DNA of 64,000 nucleotides from Paralichthys olivaceus (lineage: Eukaryota; Chordata; Actinopteri; Pleuronectiformes; Paralichthyidae): NCBI RefSeq assembly GCF_024713975.1, contig NC_091111.1:18047501-18111500 (forward strand), written 5' to 3'. The translations under genes were made by a program, and so were the position numbers. This document shows, piece by piece, positions 1 to 9,597 of this stretch (positions are counted from its first letter, which is position 1; each line of letters starts with the position of its first letter). The notes under the pieces were generated by a model. That model did no database searches and had not been told where the DNA came from. It saw only the letters and a list, made by a program, of their open reading frames with translations.

Positions 1-134
1 TGTTCACTCAGCCTTTCAGCCCATTTACCTTCACATAAATTTATATATATATAAAGTAAAAGTGAAAAGCGACAGATGCTTTCGTCTTCTCTGGGTCCTC
101 TGTACCTGATGGTTTTGTTCTGGTTTCCCTGCAG

Positions 135-1125
135 GCTGACCTGGAGGCTCGCTCACTACGGGTCCTGGTCGTTTCTTTCAGCAGCTCAGAGGGAGCTCGG
201 CTGTGGCTCGAACAGACGGGATGTAACTTTGACATGATGCTGGATCCACAGAGAGAGGTCAGCCTGTGTTTCTTCTTCCTCATCAACTTTCTAAAACATT
301 TTCAGTTGGACTCTTAGCCAACTTAGCCAAAGCATCTCAATCGCCCCCCCCTGGTGGCAGGCCCTATATAGACCGTAAACCATGCCTCCTCCATGTTAGT
401 GGATGGGACCAAACTAAAAAGCCAAAAGCTACTGCGCAGACTCTGGCTCCCAATGACCTCATCAGTGTAAGATGTATCTGGGATGTTTTAGCTCATTTTC
501 CGGACAGTGGGTAAAAGGTCTGTGACTCCGACTCACCGCAGTGAGCTGAGGGAACCAGATGATCGAGCAGCTGTTTGATAATGTGTGTCATAAAAGTTTT
601 GCACGCTCCAAAACTTTTATTCGGAAAAAGTCAGAGTCTCTAGGTGTGAGAAGATGTGAGATGGAAATAAAGGCAATGAACCAAAATATGGAGACGGAGA
701 AGATTTTCCACATTTTCAGATCTACAGGAGATTTGGCCTCGGCTCGTCCTACGCCAAGGTTCTGAAGTTCGGCTTCCTGCTGCAGTACTCACATTACAGA
801 GCTGAGGACATAGACGTCCCCGACATCCCCCCTCGCCTGCTGGAGGACCTGTTCCAGGTAAAAGACTGTTAGACGTCCAGATTATTCAAAATCTCAAAGC
901 AAATCAACTGTTAATAAGATAAAAAACGTACTGATTTATGTGTTTTAATCCTTTCAGATGGGAGGAGACTTTTTACTGGATGAAGCAGGACACGTGCTTT
1001 TTTCGCACCCGTGCAAAAACCCCGAGGACAGGCCGACTGTGACGGACATCCTGCAGGTGGCGGACGCCGTGGAGTGCTCAGCCGTCTCTGCGTTGAACCA
1101 ACAGTACGTGGCCTTAAAGCTGTGA
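135..1125 (+). CDS. Peroxiredoxin-like 2 family protein, probably selenoprotein L (3' part of gene)
   Basis: Three coding exons, 135-257, 720-857 and 958-1125 (TGA at 1123-1125), join in phase 0 into 141 C-terminal residues. The 5' exons lie left of the window; an acceptor cag ends at 134. The fold reads as the C-terminal half of an AhpC/TSA (PRX-like 2) thioredoxin domain: strand LRVLVVSFSS, helix GARLWLEQTG, then DPQREIYRRFGLGSSYAKV, which matches the 'D-P-x-x-x-x-Y-x-x-F-G' block of this family, and GGDFLLDEAGHVLFSHP, the late strand pair of the fold. The redox motif (UxxU in fish selenoprotein L, CxxC in relatives) would sit upstream and is not seen. Selenoprotein L is my preferred identity from remembered fish sequences and from the SECIS-like hairpin in the 3'UTR; other PRX-like 2 proteins (PRXL2A/B/C) fit less well. 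It is convergent with clec11a. Gene reality is firm, the exact name is not. Confidence 0.72.
335..440 (-). repeat. Fragment of the same interspersed repeat
   Basis: Read on the minus strand it contains the AACATGGAGGAGGCATGG block, a decayed GGTCTATATAGGGCCTGCC segment and CACCAGGGGGG, in the same order as at 34170-34240. It lies in an intron of the PRX-like gene. Confidence 0.5.
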
Positions 1126-1168
1126 CACGCGTGTGAACGTTTTGACGACACAGGGTGAAACACGTCAC

Positions 1169-1299
1169 TGACACCACAGAGGGAGAGCGGCTCTTCGTCT
1201 CACGTGAATGAAGTCACGTCTTGCTCTCATGACGCCATGAAAAGACGTGATCGATGAAAAACCGTACGACGAGGACGTCTGCTCTTCTCTGTGGTGTCA
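1169..1299 (+). promoter_or_regulatory. SECIS-like RNA hairpin in the 3'UTR of the PRX-like/selenoprotein L gene
   Basis: Starting 44 bases after the stop codon, 1169-1181 and 1287-1299 are perfect reverse complements (13 bp). Inside, 1190-1200 pairs partly with 1268-1276, and 1214-1222 pairs perfectly with 1242-1250 (9 bp, TCACGTCTT/AAGACGTGA). Just below that inner stem, ATGA at 1208-1211 faces GAT at 1253-1255, which can form the tandem G.A quartet of a SECIS core. The apical loop 1223-1241 can form a small CATG/CATG stem. The adenines usually found on the 5' side of the apical loop are not there, so this is a candidate and not a canonical SECIS. Confidence 0.42.
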
Positions 1300-2136
1300 C
1301 TGTTGTGATGGCAACTTTTTAGATTTAGTAGAACTACTTGATTGCATTGTCCCTGATTTATATCCAAATTTAAATACTTATTCTACGTAAGTATAATTTT
1401 TCTCTATAAAAAAGATTCTGATGAAGCAAAACTGTCTTTTTAACCTTTTAGCCCTTTTTAATTAATCACAAAATGAAGCTGTAAACCTGTAGAAAAAAAA
1501 TGTATTAAACATTTACATTCAGACATTTATGTACATCGCCCTCTGATTTTATATTTTGTGGGACGCACAGCAACAAGTCTTTTCTTTTGGAGCGTGTGAA
1601 GCAGTTTTCCTGCACAGTCACGGTCTCTGTCAGCGTTTATTAAAACCACGTCACAGATCTGTAGTGACTGAGAAGCACGGCCTCATTCCAGTTAAGTTGA
1701 ATCCACACTGCTCTGTATCTTCCAGGGGTCAGTTTGTGCTTTTCATGTTTTCTCTTCTTGGGAATTGTCGAACAAATATTTAGAACTCTGTGCTTGAAAT
1801 CACAGCAGATTCCCGACTGACTGACTTACATTCATGTCACTGCAGCTGCACCAACAACACAACATTTATATTAGTAACATTATCTCACAAAGTCTTATCC
1901 TGACGTCAATAGCAGTACGTACACTTGTGCGCATTTGAGACACTAAAAATCCTAAAATAAACTCACACTAAACTACACAAACTGTATATCACACTGGAAT
2001 TATACTGGCTGTTAATACTAAAGCACACTATGTCCAATGGAGACGTTCAACCGATCCCACGTGTGTTTAAAGTGTCTTTTGAATTCTCTGCAAATATACA
2101 TTTAAAACGAAGACGAGCTGAAGGTCAGAGTTCATC
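1300..2136. other. Convergent 3'UTR / intergenic stretch
   Basis: No coding signal seen. It should hold the rest of the 3'UTR of the PRX-like gene (possible + strand poly(A) signals ATTAAA near 1504 and AATAAA near 1957) and the 3'UTR of clec11a read from the other strand (an AATAAA on the minus strand near 1637-1642). The sequence is AT-rich without other recognisable elements. Confidence 0.5.
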
Positions 2137-3854
2137 TTAAAGTGCCACCCTGTCGTCGAACTCGCACACGTAGTTCATGGTCCGGTCGCAGTAGTGGTCC
2201 CACCAGTCGCCGTCGTCGGACGACATGGCCACGCAGTTCTCCCGCCTCCCGCCGTCCGGCTGACTGGACAGGAAGTGCTTGCGCCACTGGAAGTACGAGA
2301 CCCGCGTCCCGTCGTCGAAAAGGTACATGCCATCGGACCGCAGGTCGTTGATGCCCAGCCACACGGGCCAGTTGCCCGGGTGGAAGAAGGATTTCACGTA
2401 ATCGGCCAGGGCCTCCTGCTCCTTGCGGTCGCGCGGCATCGCCATGCGGCCGCCACGCTCCAGACACTTTTTGGAAGCTCCGGAATAATCCTCGAAGCTG
2501 TTGTACACCAGATAACACTTGTATCCCATCCTGCGTCCCTTCTGACAACCTGAGAAGCAGAGGAAAACAAGTCGGACACTTTATTGCCCCATTTCTAGTT
2601 TTGTCTTCGTATCTAAGAACTCGCTAGCTGCCAACTATATTTCTCCAAATGCCCCGCTGCTGATAAACTCGATGAGAGGGAAATAAACAAGAAAGAGCCT
2701 TAAAACCGAAACAATGTCCTGAAAGACACTAAAAAAAAGTTATTTCTTATAGTTTGTACACAAATATTTGTCAGTGAAGCTTTAAGTTTCGAGTTTCACA
2801 ACTGTTTGGAAACTTTATCTCTCGCAGCCATGAATATCTGGAGGATCAGCAGATCGGAGCCATTTCATGTTTTCCTTTCGTTGGTCAGACATGAGTCACA
2901 TCATAACAAACTGATGAGACCCAGATTTCCTCTGAACCTCTTACGTAACCATCGTATGTATTTGGATGATACTGAACAATAATGCTCCATGAGGTAATGC
3001 TCCACATCCACGTTTGGTTTTTACTTTACGATCGATGATCTCAGGGTTCCTCCTCAGTTTCAGTTTCAGTCTAAAACCATATAATTCTTTTTCATGAGGT
3101 GTGAGGACATAAAATCATCCGGGTGTACCTTCCAGTCTTCCGACCTCCTTGCGGTTGTCCTTGCTGTGCTGATGAACCTCCCGGATGTTGTCCTCCAGCT
3201 CCCCGACTTTAGCTGCCATGGTGACGATGAGGTGACAACATAAAGGAGGAGACTTTATTACGTGATCGTGAGTCTTAAATTAAAATAAAGGTCTATTGTA
3301 GATTCCTCAATCCTGCACAATATCCGTGTCAACGCAAATCACAACTTATTTTCCACCTTATGGCTCAAGGGGGCGCCACAGTGACTTTTAATTCGTCCAT
3401 TTAAAAGATGCTGATTGTTGTGAACGTGCTGTAGAAATATAATTTGTTTAACGTAAAATGGAAAGAGTCCATGAGGAGAGGAGAAAAATTTAAATGTGAT
3501 CAGCAGTAAGTGAGCGTCTCACCGTCCATCCTGGACAGACGGTCCATCAGCTGACTGACTTTCACATCCAGCGTGTAGTGGCCAACGTTCAGCTTGTGGA
3601 TGGCCTGGTCCATCCCGGCCAGTCTGGATACTGAGGGATAAGGCAGATGTGTTATATTGCTTCTGTGGAGTCTGATCCAAACATCTGTCTGTTCTGATCG
3701 ACACCAACGTGATCTGCAAATGTGTAAAACGACGTACGGACGTAGTTGTATGAGTTTTCAAAGTCTGACACTGGACTCGTTGGTTCTGGTTCAGGCTCTG
3801 GAATGATGTCGGGGATGTCTCCTCTCGCCATCCTCACCTCGGGCAGAGACGCCT

Positions 3855-3887
<33 letters not shown>

Positions 3888-4949
3888 GAAAAGTTTTGGA
3901 CTCTCAAAAGAAACCAGTTCTTTCCAAAAATCTAAAGTCTGTCATCATCTTAGGTCAATGTCTGGAGTTTAGCAAGTTTAAGAGCAAGCTACTCTTGAGG
4001 ATATATTCTCATACAGCTGCAAACATCTGGGACTCTGCTCTAGGTTCTTGGTGATGAAATGGTTTTTTAAATGATTAATCTAATCTCAGTTTACCGGATT
4101 AGTTTTTATCCTGCGTCTCCTGAGTCAAAGATCCGTCTGCTCACTGTTTTTCTAAGGAGAAATACTCCAGGCGTTTTCCACAGCTCAGACATCGAGACAC
4201 AGTAGCACAAGCCCACATGTTCCAATAATTGATTTACACCGGTGACACGTTAAAGGCTTTAAAAAAGGAAATCAGCTTTTCACCTCGTGTGTTTTACCGT
4301 CGACAGTTAAACCTGTTAAATATGTTTGAAGCCAAAACAAACGTAAGATGTTTAAATCCATTCTCGTCATTTACTATCATCATCGTTAAGTATCTTCATC
4401 AATAAAACACTGAATCATTATTATTCTCCACATGTCTGGTGTGTGTCCACATCCATGACATCATCACCATAGATAACCCAGCGCTGTATAAATGTGTCGA
4501 AGCAGGTTTCATGGATTTTAAGTTCGTTTTTTCAAGCTTAAAATGTTTTAATTTGATTTAATTTATTATAACTTCAAAATTCATGTATTTTCCTGAGTCA
4601 GATTTGTTGCAGCATTCGGCATAAATTACATACAAATCATTTAGTCACCACATTCCCATATCTAGATAAATTCTTTATTTATTTGTTAAGTCTCTCGTAC
4701 AAACTGTGTTCATAAGTGAACCACCTCAGCTCTATGAATGGGTTCAGTCTTATCCAAACAAACAGGTCTGCTCCGTCATGGTTTTGGAAAAATGCAGCGC
4801 ACAACATCCACAACAATGAAAAGATTTTTGGGTGAAAAGAGTTGAACGGTCCTGACCTGAGTCGCTGCAGCGTCGACCGTCCCCGTGGGAACACACACAC
4901 CCAGAGAGCAGAAACACAGGAGAGCGAGCGAGGTGGCGGCTGGTCCCAT
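2137..4949 (-). CDS. clec11a: C-type lectin domain family 11 member A (osteolectin / stem cell growth factor)
   Basis: Five exons, complement of 4857-4949, 3738-3852, 3523-3630, 3129-3212 and 2137-2549, give 270 residues with all phases consistent. Exon 1 is a clean signal peptide (MGPAATSLALLCFCSLGVCV). Exon 2 (residues 32-69) carries RGD at 41-43 and an acidic, proline-rich PEPEPEP stretch like the Glu-rich region of human CLEC11A. Exons 3-4 form a coiled coil (LAGMDQAIHKLNVG; KVGELEDNIREVHQHSKDN). Exon 5 (from residue 134) is the C-type lectin domain: GYKCYLV, NWPVWLGINDLRSDGMYLF, QPDGGRRENCVA, SSDDGDWWDH, NYVCEF, nearly colinear with human CLEC11A and closer to it than to tetranectin or CLEC3A. 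The protein is a secreted growth factor for bone-forming and haematopoietic cells that binds integrin alpha11 in mammals. The product (270 aa) is shorter than human (323 aa), mainly in the acidic region and one lectin loop. The acceptor of exon 2 abuts a (GT)15 repeat. Confidence 0.93.
2550..4856 (-). other. Introns of clec11a
   Basis: Introns 2550-3128, 3213-3522, 3631-3737 and 3853-4856. Apart from the (AC)15 repeat at 3857-3886 I see no second gene, RNA gene or recognisable transposon here. Confidence 0.6.
3857..3886. repeat. (AC)15 microsatellite at the clec11a exon 2 acceptor
   Basis: Uninterrupted AC dinucleotides. On the transcript strand this is (GT)15 followed by ttaag and then exon 2 (starting at 3852), so the repeat takes the place of a normal polypyrimidine tract. 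Confidence 0.9.
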
Positions 4950-6066
4950 TTTCTGCTTCCTAATAACTCTGCTCTTTCCCTCAGCAGTGAAAACTCCCTC
5001 TGCACCTCCTCTCTCTCTCTCTCTCCCCCTCCCTCCCTCCCTGTCTCTCTCTCTTTCACCCCTCTTTCCCCGCGAGCGTCCCTCAGAGATGTGATCCTCA
5101 GAGCAGGAGAGCAGCAGGATCTCCCATTAGAAATGTGAATGAAACAATATACAAATCAGAATGAGCCTCTCTCCTCTCGGCCTGATAACAGACTTTTCTC
5201 GTCTTCTCTCTCCAAACAACAGGAAAGCTCTTTGTTTCTGCTCCCACCTCCAGTTTCCTCTCTGTGTGGGCTCTGCAGATTTACTCAGGAGGAGGGGGGA
5301 AACATCTCAGGTCTGTGTCCCGTGGGAACCAATGTGTCTCCAGACCATCAGCTGTTCAGGGGACAACGTAAAACTAGGACATGTGTGGAGGATTTTATTT
5401 GACTGTGAGTCTCCTTAGAATAACACCGCTTCAGTTTCTCAGCTTTGTGACACTTCATGCTTCAGCTTTTGTCATCGACCCCATAAATATTTAAATGTTT
5501 TCTTGAATCAGTTTCACAAAAAACTTTACCGACTCCACATCTGCTCACTGTCTTGGATTCATTAGTGGATCACTGAAATGTACAGTTTCTGCCGAGGTGC
5601 AAGCCCAGCAGCTGTTAAAACACAGTCACCATGGTAACGGTCGAGTAAATGGAGTCTGTCGATCATCTCTGTAAAACGTCTGAGTCAAAACCGCACTTCC
5701 TCAAGTTCCTTATTAATACACCAGAGGTTATTTGTAGTTAAAACAGCACTTTTCTTGTCTGCGTTGGCTCAAGATGAGACGACGGGACTTTTACTGAAAA
5801 ACAGACGCTGTGGCCACAAGTGACGACAACATTTGAATATAGAATCAGTTTCTTACAAAACCCACAAGTGTGGGATTAGTGTTTTTGTGCTTATGAGTTT
5901 TCCATTTGTTAAACTTCATATTTCAGAGATCCAGAATGAAACGATGTTCTATTTGATTTAATTATCACTATTAATTATTTAATGTTTTATTTAAACTCAG
6001 CTCAGTACAGTTGAGCCCTGTACGCACAGTAAACACACACACACACATGATAGGGTCTTTATCTCT

Positions 6067-6099
<33 letters not shown>

Positions 6100-7739
6100 A
6101 GGTATGCCAGTTAAAGTGCCACAAGAATTCTGCAGAATTTCCAGGGGAAGAGACTGAGGCTCAGGCATGTGGACGCTGGGAGGAGCTCCGGCTGGGAATG
6201 CTCTGAGGGACAGATGTGCTGGAGTCTGCGGGACGGAGCCGAGCGAATACTCAGCTGCTCCAGAACACGACAGAGTCCAAACACGTCAGACCTGCTCCAG
6301 ACGTCAGCTTGGATCCAAACGAGGGTCTGGAGGAAAGTTGTCACCCTTCAAAACTAGTGAATTCAGCTGGAGCTGAAATGACATGTCAATACTTCACTCA
6401 GTACGTTTCTCTGTGAAGAATATTCTGTACATTATGAACGTCTTCTCTGTATTTTATTTAAATTTTAGATTATTTTATTCCATTTTTATACTTCCACATG
6501 TGCTCTAAGTATATCTGTAGTGTCGACCTGATGTAAAGTTCCCTGTAATAACATGTGATTCGCCGCTTTACAAATAAAATAAGATTGAATTGAATTCCGC
6601 TTTTTTTTCCATCTGTAACAGTTGAGTCTAAAGCCACTGTTCCGTTTGTGAGCTCGATGCCTTGCGGTGACTTTCATTCAGCCGAGCGTTTATTAAAAAA
6701 CGTTGCAGAGGGAACACAGAGCAGCCATTCAGGGTCTGGAGGCGCAGGGCGGAGCTGCACGGGACAGAGGTGCCTCAGTTCAGTGTGAGGGATGATGAAC
6801 ACAAACACACACAAGCCTGAACTCATGAATAATGTGTTGTATACATAAGCTGTTGATGATGACTTGTATAAGATATTTATTACACTGAAGCATAGTTTAC
6901 ACGTCTTGTTTTGGGAAGTATTACTACAATATACAGTCAGTTGTACTAACGTGTCTGTGCCTCTTGAGAGAGCTGCGTCATTTGCATAACTTACTCATAA
7001 ATTCACTTTCCCTCAGTTTAAAGATTTGACTTTTGACTCACTTTTTATGTTAACGTTATTAACGCCATTTCATAATGATGTTACGATGACATCATCTCTC
7101 CCAGATGATCATATATAATATTTCAATCTTTATAAGCTTCAGTTCGTGTCTGTAGTTTTATAGATAAAGAAAAATGCTTGTTTGAAATATGCACAACGTC
7201 ATTTTCTGGGCTGGTTTCTTGTTGATGTCACTTATGTTCGATAAAAACAGAATCTCCTGCTTCGTGTGTGGGTCCAACTCAAGCAGCCTAACAACATATA
7301 ATACCTATTCAACACTTGAATCCTTAAATGCTTCCTTAAATACAAAATGCAGGGCAGCTGCTTGGCCCCCGAGGGAGACTGATGATTCTCCACTGGGCCG
7401 ACGTGGTATTTAAGTGAACAGCACAAAGTTTCCTCCGAGCACCGGACATTCTTCACTCCCTCCTCTCCTGAATGGCATTTTGGATCTGGTAGAAATTACA
7501 GCTGGAGGAATTGATGTCATGGAGCTGAGAGGGAGGTCAACAAGAATCCAAACGAGCAGGCGAAAAACAATCCCACAGAACGTTGACCAACCTCAAACTA
7601 AATCTTTGTGTTCACGGTGCAACTTTTAGCTTCTTTCAATTCTCATAATATGAATTTACTGACCGGTAGTTACGTCATTATCTCTCTTTCCGTGAGAAAA
7701 ACCTTAAAAAAAAAAAAAAAAAAAGAAGACAAATACAAG
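4950..7739. other. Intergenic region upstream of clec11a
   Basis: No convincing gene. It holds the clec11a promoter side, with a CT-rich stretch at about 5008-5060 upstream of the start codon, two CA/GT microsatellites at about 6033-6047 and 6069-6097, and a run of 19 A at 7706-7724. Open frames are short and lack splice or domain support. Confidence 0.5.
6069..6097 (+). repeat. (GT)n microsatellite, intergenic
   Basis: About 14 uninterrupted GT units; a short CA tract lies just left at about 6033-6047. Confidence 0.85.
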
Positions 7740-9597
7740 ATGCAAGTTTGACTTTCGTTTATTTACTTCTTTCTGATCTGTGACTTCAAAATGCATGAGT
7801 GCAATATACATGTGTAGCAGAAGATCAGCGGATAAATATAAAATTCATTAAAATAGTACTCTAGTCGTGAAAACTATGTCACAAATCACTACACGCCATG
7901 CCCGTTTACCTCAACACACACTGTGAGTGCATGTGATTTTAGTACGTCGGCGCTCGCTAGCTTTGCTCGGCACTCGATTGAGGTCAGGGGTGAAAGCAGG
8001 GAGGGGTGAGGTGGTGAGGAAGCGTTGTCAAGGAGTTAACTCCATACAGGACATTTGGAATAGGTTCCCATGGCAGCCAGGACACACAGTCCAGGGGTTT
8101 TCCGTGACAAAAGTTCGAGCACTTCCATGGCTGTTCTTCCCTCCTCTTTCTGTTTGCTTAATGCCAAAGAGAGCAACCACCTGGTTTCCATCAAATGTGT
8201 GAAAATGGAAATTCACTCCACGATATTTCTGTTATGGGACGGTGAAGATTCAATGATTTTCTCCATCCCAACAACCTCTTCCGAGCTTGCGCACTATTCC
8301 AGGAATCCCACGACCTGTGTGGATGTGTAGTAATTGCACTAAGTGGGTCAGGACTGCAGCACCGAGCACTACTAAACTCTATAACTCTAAAGGTTTATAG
8401 GAATATATAGGTATAAATAAAAGCACATCAGAGAGCGAAAACCAGCACAACAAAACATAAAAAACAGTTTGCAGACGGATCGATGTTTCCATACAAAATT
8501 GTTCTCGCTTCCCAGATTAGCGTCTATAAGTTGCGGGACGAGAAGGAGGCTGGGTGACACCGTTACTGTGCATCCACACGGCGAGCAACGTGAGGAACGA
8601 CTTATTAAAGAAACTGCATCTCCACACTGTCCCTCTGACAGTCAGGAGTCAGGGACAACAGCTATTAACAGCAAGTGTACAATGGGTTAGTGGGTTTTAA
8701 CAGAAAAGTTAAGTTTCCCTTTTCTAAAACTTTTAATTAAAAGATTACAGTACGGCAAAGATGACACATTCAGTGGGCGGGGGGTGGGCGGGGGGTGGGG
8801 GGGGGGGTTAGTGATGTTATTGACGGTTTCCTGATATTTTTAGTTGTTTATAATTTTGGCTAGCAGCTGGACAAGCTAATAAAACCTTGCTCAATTATGA
8901 AAAGCAAAACTTTAGCAGAGAAAAGTTCTCATGTCAAGATAAAACCCAGATATGAAATTAGATATTTTAATAGAAACTCTGGTATTTAAACTGTAAAAGT
9001 TTGGATTTTTCCAGTCCAGCCTCCTCCATTCTGTAAATATATTTACTGTATTCTTTCATTTGAAGCCTCTTCAGCACTTTTTGTAAACGCTGGTTGTTTC
9101 AAACAAGCTAAATAAATAAACTTAAACTTAAAGAATAACTTCTGATCTTTAGCATTTTGGGGTTTTTGGTTCGATTTTCAACATCTGGGAAGTGATTTGA
9201 TCAAAGATCCTTCCTGAATTCTCCAATATGTATGAAGTGGAATTGGGATCATAGAGTTGGTCGCAGTGTGAATGCACAGTGACACACAGCGTCCACATTC
9301 TGTGAGGTTCAATCCCTGCGAACTCTACATTCCGTGTTTGGCAAAAGATGCAAACCTTGTCAGAGAGGAGAGGGAGCTCTTCGAGTGGAAGGGGAAAAAA
9401 AACACCAGCGCACAGGCAGTGAGATAATGTCTTAACAAGTCACTGGAGATGATTACTAGAACATAATGTGGTCGACTTTAAAGACGGGTGTGTTTTAAAT
9501 CTAGATGTGGATGTCTGTAGTCATGGCAGTGTGGTCCTTTCTTTAGAGTGATGATGACGATGATTCATTCAGAGCGGTGGATGTGCTCGGCTGTGGT
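7740..9597 (-). other. Probable long 3'UTR of the C1orf198 homologue
   Basis: Downstream of the stop codon (9598-9600) on the minus strand the next good poly(A) signal I see is an AATAAA (complement of about 7756-7763), giving a 3'UTR of about 1.8 kb. A long 3'UTR is also typical of the human gene. It contains a very G-rich tract on the plus strand at 8775-8807. No open frame here has support. Confidence 0.4.
8775..8807 (+). repeat. G-run tract with quadruplex potential
   Basis: Five runs of 3, 6, 3, 6 and 11 guanines separated by single bases (C, T, C, T). This fits the strictest quadruplex pattern, with one-base loops. On the minus-strand transcript it reads as C runs in the 3'UTR of the C1orf198 homologue. 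Confidence 0.8.

Noticed and set aside
1208-1520. Other ATGA...GA pairs in the 3'UTR as alternative SECIS cores
   Set aside because: Those near 1421 and 1473 lack a stem of useful length between the ATGA and a downstream GA.
2194-2553. 119-codon frame on the plus strand over the clec11a lectin exon
   Set aside because: Antisense shadow of a GC-rich conserved exon.
4679-5138. Open frames on both strands upstream of clec11a
   Set aside because: They come from the CT-rich segment at about 5008-5060 and overlap the clec11a signal-peptide exon in wrong frames.
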